Counted from the stretch's first letter, positions 16,591-26,012 are shown. The stretch is DNA of 46,004 nucleotides from Oceanobacillus indicireducens (GCF_014647195.1 NZ_BMOS01000012.1:15238-61241), one strand, 5' to 3'. Program-made: numbers and translations. The notes: a model not told the origin generated them from the sequence alone.

Positions 16591-17364
16591 TTAAAGTACT
16601 TTCTTTTCATTTCTCAGCAATGTGACAAGTTCTTTCACTTGATCCTGGATCTCTCCTTCCAGAACCCTCCCCGCTTCTTTTTCAGGTGGTAGGAATACTT
16701 CAACTGTCTTCGTTTTCGGTTCAATATCGTCTTCATCTACATCAAGATCATCCAGTTCTAATTCTTCAAGCGGCTTTTTCTTCGCCTTCATAATTCCTGG
16801 AAGAGATGGGTAACGTGGTTCGTTTAAACCTTGCTGACAAGTAACGAGGAGAGGTAAGGTCGTTTCAACCGTCTCTACATCTCCTTCCACATCCTTTTCA
16901 ATCCGAACGTTATCCCCGTCAATCGATAGATCTGTAATTGTTGTAACGTATGGGATGCCTAAAGCTTCTGCAAGACGCGGACCAACTTGGCCACTCGCCT
17001 CATCAATCGCAACATTTCCTGCTAATATTAAGTCCACTTCTTTATCTTCAAAAAACGCTTCCAAAATTTTGGCTGTTGTATATTGGTCTCCCTCATCCAA
17101 ATCATCTTCTGTATTGATGAGGACGGCTTTATCTGCTCCCATTGCGAGGGCAGTTCGTAATTGTTTTTCAGAGTCTTCATCCCCGATTGTAATCACGGTT
17201 ACTTCCCCTCCGTGCTCATCCCGCTGTTTAATTGCTTCCTCCACAGCGTACTCATCATAAGGATTAATGATGAATTCTGCACCCTCCTCATCGATTCTTC
17301 CATCATCCAGATTAATTTTTTCTTCTGTATCAAAGGTCTTTTTTAATAGTACATAAATATCCAT
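16591..17364 (-). CDS. etfB: Electron transfer flavoprotein beta subunit
   Basis: A 257-residue AMP-binding subunit of ETF. Features: MDIYVLLKKTFDTEEKI at the start, the NPYDEYAVEEAI signature (about 36-47), and the recognition-loop region EPRYPSLPGIMKAKKKPLEEL (about 200-220), given here as the family beta signature in parts EPRYPSLPGI and MKAKKKP. Markedly acidic C-terminal third (DLDVDEDDIEP), which fits a halotolerant host. Ribosome binding site GGAGGAAGCAAG before the ATG. About 23 nt after fadB. Confidence 0.96.
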   Translation of the reverse strand: MDIYVLLKKTFDTEEKINLDDGRIDEEGAEFIINPYDEYAVEEAIKQRDEHGGEVTVITIGDEDSEKQLRTALAMGADKAVLINTEDDLDEGDQYTTAKILEAFFEDKEVDLILAGNVAIDEASGQVGPRLAEALGIPYVTTITDLSIDGDNVRIEKDVEGDVETVETTLPLLVTCQQGLNEPRYPSLPGIMKAKKKPLEELELDDLDVDEDDIEPKTKTVEVFLPPEKEAGRVLEGEIQDQVKELVTLLRNEKKVL

Positions 17365-17387
17365 CTTGCTTCCTCCTCTTATACTTT

Positions 17388-18161
17388 TTATTTATCTTTA
17401 AAATTAGGTTTTCTCTTTTCAATAAATGCTTGAATGCCTTCTTTTGCATCTTCGGAGCCAAATACAGTTCCGAAGGCCTCTGCTTCAGCTTCCATACCAG
17501 CTATGAATTTATCGGAGCGGGTGTAATTTACAAGTTTCATAACCTGGTTAATTGTTGGCTTACTTTTTCCAGCTATTTTTTCCCCAAGCTTTCTAGCTTC
17601 TTCCAAGACACTCTCGTCAGACACTGCCCGATTAGCAAGTCCAAACGTTACCGCATCACGGCCGGAAATCGGCTCCCCTGATAATATCATTTCATATGCT
17701 TTAGCAGTTCCGACGTAGCGCGGTAAACGCTGAGTCCCAGCAAAACCAGGAATAATACCTAGATTGAGCTCTGGTAGACCGAGCTTTGCATTTTCCCCGA
17801 CAATCCGGATATGGCATGCCATCGCAAGTTCTAAACCTCCACCTAATGCTGCACCGTGGATTGCTGCAATAACAGGGACCCGGAATTCTTCCAACCTTTG
17901 AAACACTTTCTGCCCATTTTTAGCAAGCTCTTCATAATCTGAATGCGCTTGCAAAGAAGTGAATTCTTTAATGTCAGCACCAGCCGAGAAAAATTTGCCC
18001 TCCCCGTGAATAACAATCGCTTTCACATTGTCGCCCTCTTCAATTTCCCCAAGGAACACATCTAAATCCTTTATTAATTGACTAGACAATGCATTAGCTG
18101 GTGGACTTTGAATCGTTAAGTATGCCACTTGATTTTCCACTTTTTTTACAATCGTGGTCAA
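17388..18161 (-). CDS. fadB: Enoyl-CoA hydratase (beta-oxidation)
   Basis: A 257-residue crotonase-fold enzyme hydrating trans-2-enoyl-CoA to 3-hydroxyacyl-CoA. The oxyanion-hole motifs FSAGADIKEF (58-67) and HGAALGGGLELA (102-113) are present, and both catalytic glutamates are in place: Glu111 and Glu131 (in LPELNLGIIPG). Single-domain, unlike the proteobacterial FadB fusion, and named after B. subtilis fadB (ysiB) in the same gene order. Terminator-like hairpin upstream at 18215-18267 after fadR may uncouple it partly from fadR. Confidence 0.93.
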   Translation of the reverse strand: MTTIVKKVENQVAYLTIQSPPANALSSQLIKDLDVFLGEIEEGDNVKAIVIHGEGKFFSAGADIKEFTSLQAHSDYEELAKNGQKVFQRLEEFRVPVIAAIHGAALGGGLELAMACHIRIVGENAKLGLPELNLGIIPGFAGTQRLPRYVGTAKAYEMILSGEPISGRDAVTFGLANRAVSDESVLEEARKLGEKIAGKSKPTINQVMKLVNYTRSDKFIAGMEAEAEAFGTVFGSEDAKEGIQAFIEKRKPNFKDK

Positions 18162-18214
18162 TATGATCCCCCCTCTATATTCTCTATCTTAATCGATAAA
18201 CGATTATTTTGAAA

Positions 18215-18267
18215 ATAATAACTCGAATAATAATGTATCATCCTATTTTTTTATTCGAGTTATTATC
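18215..18267 (-). terminator. Hairpin/terminator between fadR and fadB
   Basis: A 17-bp stem (AATAATAACTCGAATAA paired near 18251-18267), AT-rich, with T on the minus strand side. It lies 17 nt after the fadR stop and about 54 nt before the fadB start. Possibly an attenuating terminator within the operon. Confidence 0.6.
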
Positions 18268-18283
18268 GTTAAACGGCGTTTTA

Positions 18284-18865
18284 TTAAGCCTTCAAACCAT
18301 TTGTTAAAAATTTGTGTACCTCATCCACCTGATCGACTAAAGTAAATTTCCTATCCTTCATCACCCAATTCGTCACTACTTCGTCAAGCGTTCCGAAAAT
18401 CATTTGCCGGATGAGTGCTGGATTGATATCGCTACGGAATTGTTTGTCTTTCATCCCTTCTTCAATAACTTCATCAATGACACGTAAATAGGCCTTTAAC
18501 ACATTATTGATTTGTAATCGCAAAGAGTAATTGGATTGTCTTAATTCTAGTTGGGTGACGATAGCGAGATCAGGATTTTCTTCCAATTGACTAAAGTGCA
18601 TTTCTATTAAAACTTTCAATTTATCATTGGCATTAGCTTGCTCACTCGTTGCCTTGGCAATCTTGTCTATAAATTGCCCCATTTTCTCTTCAAAAACGGA
18701 AACGAGCACATCTTCTTTATTCTTAAAATATAGGTAAATCGTTCCATCGGCTACGCCTGCTTCTTTCGCGATTTTTGAAACTTGTGATGCATGATAACCA
18801 TTTTCTGCAATTACTTTAACTGCAGCTTCGATAATCTGTTGGTATTTTGGCTTATTGCTCTTCAT
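18284..18865 (-). CDS. fadR: TetR-family fatty-acid repressor FadR
   Basis: A 193-residue TetR-type repressor that in B. subtilis represses beta-oxidation genes until long-chain acyl-CoA binds. The N-terminal HTH reads ASQVSKIAKEAGVADGTIYL and YFKNKEDVL (about residues 24-54). The rest is a helical ligand-binding domain ending in VHKFLTNGLKA. Ribosome binding site AAGGAG before the ATG. Its promoter with a FadR-type box is found at 19440-19494, about 590 nt away, because a 444-bp family I repeat lies in between. Order fadR-fadB-etfB-etfA is as in B. subtilis. Confidence 0.92.
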   Translation of the reverse strand: MKSNKPKYQQIIEAAVKVIAENGYHASQVSKIAKEAGVADGTIYLYFKNKEDVLVSVFEEKMGQFIDKIAKATSEQANANDKLKVLIEMHFSQLEENPDLAIVTQLELRQSNYSLRLQINNVLKAYLRVIDEVIEEGMKDKQFRSDINPALIRQMIFGTLDEVVTNWVMKDRKFTLVDQVDEVHKFLTNGLKA

Positions 18866-18920
18866 TGTTTTCTCCTTAACATGTTTCTAGCTTTTCATTC
18901 ATATAAAATCAAAGACAATT

Positions 18921-19364
18921 ACTTTCATTCAGCGTAAGTGTAACCTTCTCCTGGAGGTCCGCAGTCCAGACACCTCTCTCTTTCCGCAGGCGGCTGGTGA
19001 GCCTCCTCGTACGCTTTGCGTACTGCGGGGTCTCACCTATGCCTTTCCTCCTGCAGGAGTCTCAAGGTGTCTGGACTGCTCCGAGGGGAAAGCCAAATGT
19101 GGAACACTATTTTTCATTTTAGGAATAGAACGCTGATCTTAGGGTGATAATTTCCATTCATAATAATCATCCCTACCAGTTCAGTTTCCCGGAGGACGGT
19201 GACTCCTGCGGGAAATCGGAGACGATGAGACCCCGCAGGAAGTGCTTTTCTTCCGAGGAGGCTCAGCGCGGAGCCCGCGGAAAGCATCCGTCCGCCGGGA
19301 AACTGAACGGCGATTAGAGCGCTAAATTAAATAAACGAGCAAAACACTTACGCTGAATGAAAGT
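18921..19364. repeat. Family I element, copy a (444 bp, 20-bp terminal inverted repeats)
   Basis: Ends are a perfect 20-bp inverted repeat: ACTTTCATTCAGCGTAAGTG at 18921-18940 and its complement at 19345-19364. Inside are two palindromic modules. Module A (18953-19086) is bounded by GCAGTCCAGACACCT and AGGTGTCTGGACTGC and holds GTACGC-TTT-GCGTAC. Module B (19177-19310) is bounded by GTTCAGTTTCCCGG and CCGGGAAACTGAAC. No ORF of protein-like composition, no transposase. Here module B is 'empty', without the twin-hairpin insert. It lies in the leader of the fadR operon. Confidence 0.85.
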
Positions 19365-19427
19365 GGTTAGCTAATCTTTAAGTTCTCAAAATTGTGCCTA
19401 GCTGATTTAGGGCGTGATTGCTGTATA

Positions 19428-19470
19428 AAAAATGGAATTATGAATGACTGTTCATTCATAATTCCATTTT
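19428..19470 (-). terminator. lcfA terminator embedding a FadR-type box
   Basis: A 19-bp perfect stem (AAAATGGAATTATGAATGA with its complement) over a 4-nt loop, followed on the minus strand by TTTTTT. It lies about 48 nt past the lcfA stop. The inner part of the stem is the FadR-like operator at 19440-19459. Confidence 0.75.
19440..19459. promoter_or_regulatory. FadR operator-like palindrome
   Basis: ATGAATGACTGTTCATTCAT matches the B. subtilis FadR box (WTGAATGAMTANTCATTCAW) at 19 of 20 positions. It covers about +1 to +20 of a promoter at 19466-19494 directed at fadR. Sequence match seen; binding inferred. Confidence 0.7.
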
Positions 19471-19494
19471 ATTCGTTTACCTGTTAAGTGTCAA
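19466..19494 (-). promoter_or_regulatory. Sigma-A promoter for fadR-fadB-etfBA
   Basis: TTGACA, 17 nt, TAAAAT on the minus strand, placing the start near 19459, right at the edge of the FadR-like box. The promoter lies between the lcfA stop and the lcfA terminator stem. Confidence 0.65.
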
Positions 19495-19517
19495 TGTTTT
19501 TGCAAAGATTTCTTGAA

Positions 19518-21215
19518 TTATACTGGTTCGATTTGTTCGTCTTGCTGTTTGACCTCTTCATCAACTAGTTGCCTTCTGAGAATTTTACCAACTATGGTTT
19601 TTGGGAGTTCTTTACGGAATTCGTACCTGCGAGGGACTTTGTAGGCTGCAAGATTATCACGACAGAACCTATTCAGGTCTTCTTCTGTCGCTTGCTTCCC
19701 TTCTTTAAGAACGATGAATGCTTTAACCGTTTCGCCGCGATACGGATCAGGTACACCCACTACTGCACATTCTTGGATGGCCGGATGTTCATAGAGGACT
19801 TCCTCGACTTCCCGTGGGTAAATATTATAACCGCCAGCTATAATCATATCCTTCTTCCGGTCAACAATATAAAAGTAACCGTTTTCATCCTCGTAACCCA
19901 TATCACCTGTATAAAACCAACCGTCACGGAGGGCGTTGGCTGTTTCTTCTTCATTTTTCCAGTAACCGACCATCACTTGTGGTCCTTTTACAGCCAACTC
20001 ACCGACTTCACCAATTTCTACTTCTTCATCTGTACCGGTCTTAACAATTTTAACATCGGTATCAGGCCACGGGAGACCGATACTACCATTTATCCGATTT
20101 CCCCAAATGGGGTTAGCGTGGGTTACTGGGGATGTTTCAGTCAACCCATAACCTTCAACTAACCTTCCACCAGTAAGTCTTTCAAATTGCTCTTGCACTT
20201 CAAGCGGAAGTGGTGCAGAACCACTTAGGCACGCTCTAATTGAGGATAAATCATACTTCTCAATATCAGGGTGATTAATCAAGCCGATATAAATCGTTGG
20301 TGCACCAGGAAATAAGGTAGGCTTTTGTTTATCAATCACTTTCAAGACATCTTCTGGATTAAATTTCGGCATCAGAATGATTTTCGACGCTTGCTTTACA
20401 CCGAAATTCATTACTGTCGTCATGCCATATACATGAAAGAATGGAAGTACTGCAAGAACGACTTCTTTCCCTTGCTCAGCCTTATAAAGCCAAGCTTCAC
20501 ACATTTGTAAATTAGCAACTAAGTTATAATGGGTAAGCATGACGCCTTTCGGATAGCCCGTTGTTCCACCGGTATACTGCAGGAGAGCAAGATCCTCCTT
20601 AGGATTGATTTTGACTTTTTTATATTCGGCTTTAGCGGTCTTCATTATACTTTCCCATACGTGGGTATCCGGACTCTGCTCTACTTTCACTACCATGTTG
20701 TACTCGCGCTTCTGTATAAATGGATAAATCAAGTTTTTCGGAAATGGCAAATAATCTTTGATGCCGGTTACAATCTTATGCTCTAAATTTGTTTTCTCTT
20801 GTACATTGCTTACCCTTGGCACGAGTATGTCTAGACAAACTATCACTTTTGCATCAGAGTCGGCTATCTGGTACTCGAGCTCTCTCTCTGTATAAAGCGG
20901 ATTTGTCTGTACAACAACCCCCCCTGCCATCAGGATACCATAATAACTAATTACAGCCTGCGGGCAATTCGGGAGCATAATTGCAACTCTATCACCTTTT
21001 TTTAATTTAAGGGACTGTAAATAATTCGCGAATTGCTTTGCTTGTGTATACAACTCTTGATAGGTCAACTCTTTCCCCATGAAATAAAGCGCTTTCTTTT
21101 CTGGGTAGCGAGAAGCACTTTCCGCGAGATAGGAATCTAACGGCTTCTCATCATATTGGATGCTGGGCGGTATTTCTTCCGGATAATGAGCATACCAATT
21201 TTTTGTTGCTTCCAT
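19518..21215 (-). CDS. lcfA: Long-chain fatty-acid-CoA ligase
   Basis: A 565-residue AMP-forming ligase activating fatty acids to acyl-CoA for beta-oxidation. ANL-superfamily motifs are in order: YTGGTTGYPKGVMLTH (about 213-228), GYGLTETSP (about 358-366), YTGDMGYEDENGYFYIVDR given in its core YTGDMG (about 435-440), and the C-terminal PKTIVGKILRR with the catalytic lysine. Soluble, no signal peptide. Ribosome binding site AAGGAGG before the ATG. Two overlapping TATAAT sequences lie 20-40 nt upstream, with no FadR box there. It heads the beta-oxidation block but ends in its own terminator. Confidence 0.95.
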   Translation of the reverse strand: MEATKNWYAHYPEEIPPSIQYDEKPLDSYLAESASRYPEKKALYFMGKELTYQELYTQAKQFANYLQSLKLKKGDRVAIMLPNCPQAVISYYGILMAGGVVVQTNPLYTERELEYQIADSDAKVIVCLDILVPRVSNVQEKTNLEHKIVTGIKDYLPFPKNLIYPFIQKREYNMVVKVEQSPDTHVWESIMKTAKAEYKKVKINPKEDLALLQYTGGTTGYPKGVMLTHYNLVANLQMCEAWLYKAEQGKEVVLAVLPFFHVYGMTTVMNFGVKQASKIILMPKFNPEDVLKVIDKQKPTLFPGAPTIYIGLINHPDIEKYDLSSIRACLSGSAPLPLEVQEQFERLTGGRLVEGYGLTETSPVTHANPIWGNRINGSIGLPWPDTDVKIVKTGTDEEVEIGEVGELAVKGPQVMVGYWKNEEETANALRDGWFYTGDMGYEDENGYFYIVDRKKDMIIAGGYNIYPREVEEVLYEHPAIQECAVVGVPDPYRGETVKAFIVLKEGKQATEEDLNRFCRDNLAAYKVPRRYEFRKELPKTIVGKILRRQLVDEEVKQQDEQIEPV

Positions 21216-21308
21216 TTTATCTCCTCCTTTTTCTCTATTATAATCATTATATCGATTAATTTCTATTTTTAGAAATTTTATTTATCTAAATCAGGATATT
21301 TTTTTAAT

Positions 21309-21392
21309 TTACTTAAAAATATAATATAAACCGACAAGTAAAAATGCAATCGCTACACCAATTAAAATCTTTGCTAACCGTTCAAAAACCAT
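21309..21392 (-). CDS. Small membrane peptide (27 aa)
   Basis: An unrecognised 27-residue ORF: MVFERLAKI followed by LIGVAIAFLLVGLYYIF and a final lysine, so one transmembrane helix behind a short basic start. It begins 14 nt after the yshE stop codon with a convincing ribosome binding site (AAAGGGG, 6-7 nt before ATG). Spacing and signal suggest it is translated as the last cistron of the mutS2-yshE transcript. Function unknown; small hydrophobic peptides like this are often missed by gene callers. Confidence 0.6.
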   Translation of the reverse strand: MVFERLAKILIGVAIAFLLVGLYYIFK

Positions 21393-21406
21393 TCCGCTTC
21401 CCCTTT

Positions 21407-21814
21407 CTATCCAATACTCGCACCTATGACAAACGCAATTCCGATGGAAAAGATCATCGATAACAATCCGACTGCCACATTTCCTTTCCCAATCTCTTCA
21501 TCTACTTTGATTGTTGGTAAAAGAAATTCAAAAACAAAATAACCAGTTAATAACAGAACAAATCCGAATGTTCCCCAGCCAATCGTCTGCAGCAAGGAAT
21601 CATTATGCTCGATGGAATAGCGGAAAATCGTAGCAATGCCAAAGATTTTCCCGCCTGTTGCCATTGCTACGGCAAGATTTCCCTTACGAATCTCTTCCCA
21701 GTTCTTATAGGATGTTACCAGTTCAAATACAGTTAGAAATATAAGCGTACATAATACAACAACACTATATCTTGCTGCTGTAATGACGATAATATTTTCC
21801 CAAAAACCATTCAT
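21407..21814 (-). CDS. yshE: DUF350 membrane protein YshE
   Basis: A 135-residue integral membrane protein with four hydrophobic segments (about 8-32, 45-65, 72-92, 108-132), as two DUF350 repeats: GNLAVAMATGGKIFGIA and GNVAVGLLSMIFSIGIA are the repeated signature. Function unknown in the family. Starts 18 nt after mutS2 with ribosome binding site AAGGGGGGAT, so it is co-transcribed with mutS2, as in B. subtilis. Confidence 0.88.
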   Translation of the reverse strand: MNGFWENIIVITAARYSVVVLCTLIFLTVFELVTSYKNWEEIRKGNLAVAMATGGKIFGIATIFRYSIEHNDSLLQTIGWGTFGFVLLLTGYFVFEFLLPTIKVDEEIGKGNVAVGLLSMIFSIGIAFVIGASIG

Positions 21815-21832
21815 ACGGATATCCCCCCTTTT

Positions 21833-24175
21833 TTATTTAAGTTCCAAAACAGTGACCCCGCTGCCACCTTCACCACTGCCGCCGAAACGCGCAGATGATA
21901 TTGCTGGATGTTGTTTAGCAAAATCTTGTACACCTGAACGAAGTGCGCCGGTTCCTTTCCCATGGATAATCGTTACTTTGCCGTAACCGGCAAGGAGAGC
22001 ATCATCAACGTATTTCTCAAGACGATGAAGCGCATCTTCAAACCGTTCACCTCTAAGATCGAGTTCGGTCTTTACATGAGCATTGGAACCTCGGATGGTC
22101 GCTACGGTCCGTTCTGGATCCTGCTTCTGTCTCCCAACATATTGCAAGTCTTTTCTTTTTGCCTTTACTTTCATGATCCCAACTTGAACCATATATTCTT
22201 GCTCATTTAATTGTTCCAGCACGACACCTTGCTGATTGACCGTAAGCAATTTAATATCATCTCCTGGTGCCAACGGTCGATTCTCTTCCGATATTTCTTG
22301 TTTACAGGAACTTGATTTACTGGTTAATTGCGGTTGTGCTTCTTCTAGCATTTTTCTTGCTTCTATCCACTCATGCTCCTTCAATCCAGCATTCATTTTC
22401 ATATTACGGATTTCTTCTACAATGATTTCCGCTTCTTCCCTGGCTTGTTTTAATGCTTTCTCCGCTTTTTCTTCTGCTTTTCTATAAAGTTCTTCTTTTT
22501 TCCGCTCGAAAGTTTGCCACTCTTTTTCTATCTCGTCCCGCATTTTCTCACTCTCAAGTAAAATTTCATGAGCTTCCTCATACTGCTTTTCCGCAGCGAT
22601 TTGCGACTTTTCAAGTGATGCGATCATATTTTCAACACTTTTTGAATCGATGCCAACTAAGCTTTTTGCCTTATCAATAAGTTCTGCTTGTAATCCGAGA
22701 CGTCTTGATATTTCAAATGCATTACTCCTTCCTGGAACACCAATCAAGAGACGGTATGTCGGCTTTAATGATTCGACATCAAACTCAACCGACGCATTAA
22801 TGACATGATCGCGATTATAGCCATAAGCTTTCAATTCTGGATAATGTGTTGTAGCAATGACCCGCGCCCGACGAGCGATCACTTCATCAAGCAAGGCCAT
22901 AGCAAGTGCAGCTCCTTCACTCGGATCTGTACCTGAGCCTAGTTCATCAAAGAGTACAAGAGACGCGTCATCCACTTCTTCCATAATCGAAACGATATTT
23001 TTCATATGGGAAGAAAATGTACTTAGATTCTGTTCAATCGATTGCTCATCACCAATATCGGCAAATACAGTTTGAAAAACGGCAAGCTCACAATCATCAA
23101 AGGCTGGGACTTGTAAACCAGATTGGGCCATTAATGTACAGAGGCCAACCATTTTTAATGTAACAGTCTTCCCCCCTGTATTCGGTCCTGTAATAACAAT
23201 TGCCGTATATTCTTCACCGATTTCAATATCATTAGCGACAACCTCATCATCTGGGATGAGCGGATGGCGGGCTTGTTTCATCTTAATAATCCCTTTATCA
23301 TTCATCCGCGGCTTACTTGCTTTCATTTTGCTTGCAAGCTTTGCCCTTGCTGCAATGAAGTCGATCGTAGCCAGTAATTCTAAATTGCTGGAAATCGTTG
23401 GTTCTACTCCAGCAATTTGGTTCGAAAGCTCTGTTAAAATTCGTTCAATTTCTTGTCTTTCATTTAGGATTGCTTGCTGCAATTTATTATTTAAATCGAC
23501 CACTGCCCGAGGTTCCATAAAAAGGGTCTGGCCGGAGGAGGATTGGTCATGGACGATTCCCCCGATTTGTGCCCGGTATTCCTGCTTCACAGGCAATACA
23601 TACCGGTCATTACGAATTGTAACAATAGCGTCTGAAAGCATCTTCGCATGAGATCTCGTATACCCTTCTAATTTTTCTCGGACACTTGCCTCAAATGTTC
23701 TTATCTGAGAACGAATACTTCTTAATTTACTTGATGCATTGTCAAGTACGTCTCCATTTTCATCGATGGCACGGCGGATTTCCTGCTCCATCTCACGCAT
23801 TGGAGCAATATCTTCTGCGAATTGTTTCAAGATTGGAATCTCTTCTTCCAAATCTTCAAGGAAATCCTTCACCCGTCTTCCACCATACATTGTATTCGCT
23901 ATATCAAGGCATTCCGAGGCAGATAAGACGCCACCGATTACGCTGCGTTTTAGGCTCTCCCGGATATTACGGATTCCTCCAAAGGGAATCACCTTATTGA
24001 GGCGCAAAATTTGAGCCGCTTCATCCGTTTCTTCCTGAAGCCGATTCACCTTGTCTAGATCTGTTTCAGGGAAGATATGTGCAGCCTTTTCCTTGCCAAG
24101 TGATGTTTCTGCTTGCTCCTTTAATTGTTCGACTATTTTATCAAACTCGAGTACATGAAGTACACGTTCGTTCAT
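21833..24175 (-). CDS. mutS2: MutS2 (endonuclease/ATPase)
   Basis: A 780-residue MutS-family ATPase without the mismatch-recognition domain. In Bacillus it acts on recombination intermediates and in rescue of collided ribosomes. Walker A GPNTGGKT at 330-337, Walker [15 protein letters not shown] (about 408-421), the signature STFSSHM, a long coiled coil (about 520-630), and the C-terminal Smr nuclease domain (about 705-780) with [20 protein letters not shown]. Full length. Between polX (11 nt upstream) and yshE. Confidence 0.96.
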   Translation of the reverse strand: MNERVLHVLEFDKIVEQLKEQAETSLGKEKAAHIFPETDLDKVNRLQEETDEAAQILRLNKVIPFGGIRNIRESLKRSVIGGVLSASECLDIANTMYGGRRVKDFLEDLEEEIPILKQFAEDIAPMREMEQEIRRAIDENGDVLDNASSKLRSIRSQIRTFEASVREKLEGYTRSHAKMLSDAIVTIRNDRYVLPVKQEYRAQIGGIVHDQSSSGQTLFMEPRAVVDLNNKLQQAILNERQEIERILTELSNQIAGVEPTISSNLELLATIDFIAARAKLASKMKASKPRMNDKGIIKMKQARHPLIPDDEVVANDIEIGEEYTAIVITGPNTGGKTVTLKMVGLCTLMAQSGLQVPAFDDCELAVFQTVFADIGDEQSIEQNLSTFSSHMKNIVSIMEEVDDASLVLFDELGSGTDPSEGAALAMALLDEVIARRARVIATTHYPELKAYGYNRDHVINASVEFDVESLKPTYRLLIGVPGRSNAFEISRRLGLQAELIDKAKSLVGIDSKSVENMIASLEKSQIAAEKQYEEAHEILLESEKMRDEIEKEWQTFERKKEELYRKAEEKAEKALKQAREEAEIIVEEIRNMKMNAGLKEHEWIEARKMLEEAQPQLTSKSSSCKQEISEENRPLAPGDDIKLLTVNQQGVVLEQLNEQEYMVQVGIMKVKAKRKDLQYVGRQKQDPERTVATIRGSNAHVKTELDLRGERFEDALHRLEKYVDDALLAGYGKVTIIHGKGTGALRSGVQDFAKQHPAISSARFGGSGEGGSGVTVLELK

Positions 24176-24186
24176 TTACTTCACCT

Positions 24187-25905
24187 CTATTTATTTCGAT
24201 CTAAATAAGCTTTAAGCTCTGCTAGAGGTAAAGTGTTCAATACCGTACTTTTTTGAATCCAGCCCCGCTTGGCGGTTCGGACTCCAAACTCCATAAATGC
24301 GAGTGTTTCATAGCTATGGGCATCGGTATTAATAATCAGCTTTACTCCAGCTTCTTGAGCCATTTTTGCATGTGTTGCTGAAAGATCGAGTCGATTCGGA
24401 TTGGCGTTGATTTCAAGCGCTGTATTTGTTTCTTTCGCTTTTTCGATCAACTTTTCCATATCGACCCGGTAGCCGTCCCGGCGTCCTAGTAATCTTCCGG
24501 TCGGATGTGCAATCATATCTACATAAGGGTTTTCAAGTGCTTGATATAATCGCTCCATCATTTTTTCTTCACTTTGGTTAAAGCTTGAGTGAATGGACGC
24601 GATCACGAAATCCAGTTCTTTTAAAAAGGAGTCCTCAAAATCAAGAGTTCCATCTGGTAAAATATCCATCTCAACCCCGGTGAAAATATGAATATCAGGA
24701 TATTTTTCATTTAATAGCTGAATTTCCTCCCATTGTTTCCGAAGACGTTCTTCGTTCAATCCATTCGCTACCCGAAGGAATTTAGAATGATCCGTGATGG
24801 CAATATATTCGTAGCTTTTCTCCATAGCCTTTAGAACCATTTCTTCCAAGTTTTGTGCGCCATCGCTCCACGTCGTATGCATATGTAAATCTCCGCGGAT
24901 ATCTTCTAGTTCAATCAATTCCCGGGTCTCTTGAAACTGTTCAAGTTCTGTCGTTCCCTCTCGTATTTCAGGCGGGATATAAGGAAGACCAAAATGTTCA
25001 TAAAATGCCTTTTCATCAGGGAATGTGAGTATTTCGTTCGTTGCTTCTACTTCAACTCCATATTCACTAATTTTCTCTCCACGGGATTTCGCCAATTGGC
25101 GCATCGCTACATTATGTTCCTTCGAACCTGTGAAGTGATGAAGTGTTGTTGTAAATTCCTCGTCCTTCACAAGACGGAAATCGACATTGATATCATATTC
25201 TTCTTCCAGTGTAACAGACACCTTTGTATCCCCCTCAGCAATCACTTCTTTTACTGTAGGGAGTAACAGTAGTGCTTCACGTACCTTCTCCGGTTCATCT
25301 GTTGAAATAATAAAGTCGATATCCCTAATTGTTTCACGCATTCGTCTTAAGCTACCTGCAATCGAGTAGCGGGTAATCGAATCTATAGCATTCAAATAGT
25401 TTTCTATTTTCCCAGCGATTTGCAGCATTACTGCAATCGAAAGACGTTCCGGGCGTTTTCCAACTTCGTCCAGCGCTGTCAGTAGATTCTTCACTGTTTT
25501 AGGCCCGAAACCAGATAACTTTTCGACCTCCCCATTTTCACATGCAGTTCGCAAACTATCCGCATCGACAATATTTAACTCTTTATATAATCTAGAAAGT
25601 TTCTTGCCACCAAGTCCTGGCAGCTGGAGAAGGGGAATTAATCCAGACGGAACCTCTTCCTGCAATTTCTCAAGCTCTGTCGATTTTCCTTCCTTCATGA
25701 ATTCGGTAATGACTGCGCCTGTCCCTTTTCCAATTCCTTTTATTTTCGTCATATCTTCAATTTCGTCAAGTGATCGTTCATCTGTTTCCAATCCTTGGGC
25801 AGCCTTGCGATAGGCTGATATTTTAAACGGATTTTCACCCTTTAATTCTAAGTAAATAGCAATTTGTTCTAATAAACGAATAACATCTTTCTTATTTACG
25901 AGCAA
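24187..25905 (-). CDS. polX: DNA polymerase/3'-5' exonuclease PolX
   Basis: A family X DNA polymerase of about 572 residues for base-excision repair. The N-terminal part has two HhH-like stretches (IKGIGKGTGAVI, LPGLGGKKLSRLY) and the palm motif GSLRRMRETIRDIDFI with catalytic aspartates. The C-terminal PHP domain has DLHMHTTWSDG, EMDIL, IASIHSS, DMIAHPTGR and INTDAHS, a metal-dependent exonuclease. Start: TTG at 25905 has AGGTGA 5 nt ahead; an in-frame GTG at 25914 is the alternative and would add three residues. Shares the cvpA-polX-mutS2 order of B. subtilis. Confidence 0.93.
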   Translation of the reverse strand: MLVNKKDVIRLLEQIAIYLELKGENPFKISAYRKAAQGLETDERSLDEIEDMTKIKGIGKGTGAVITEFMKEGKSTELEKLQEEVPSGLIPLLQLPGLGGKKLSRLYKELNIVDADSLRTACENGEVEKLSGFGPKTVKNLLTALDEVGKRPERLSIAVMLQIAGKIENYLNAIDSITRYSIAGSLRRMRETIRDIDFIISTDEPEKVREALLLLPTVKEVIAEGDTKVSVTLEEEYDINVDFRLVKDEEFTTTLHHFTGSKEHNVAMRQLAKSRGEKISEYGVEVEATNEILTFPDEKAFYEHFGLPYIPPEIREGTTELEQFQETRELIELEDIRGDLHMHTTWSDGAQNLEEMVLKAMEKSYEYIAITDHSKFLRVANGLNEERLRKQWEEIQLLNEKYPDIHIFTGVEMDILPDGTLDFEDSFLKELDFVIASIHSSFNQSEEKMMERLYQALENPYVDMIAHPTGRLLGRRDGYRVDMEKLIEKAKETNTALEINANPNRLDLSATHAKMAQEAGVKLIINTDAHSYETLAFMEFGVRTAKRGWIQKSTVLNTLPLAELKAYLDRNK

Positions 25906-26012
25906 TCCATTCACCTGCTTTATTGTTATTTCAATAAAAAAAGACCGATTCCGTATCGTTTACTACTATTGTACATGTAATCCAGTAGCAATACTAATAC
26001 GACGAACCGCTC

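Noticed and set aside
18866-18920. TGAATGA half-sites in front of fadR considered as FadR operators
   Set aside because: They are single half-sites, one of them part of the repeat end; no full palindrome.
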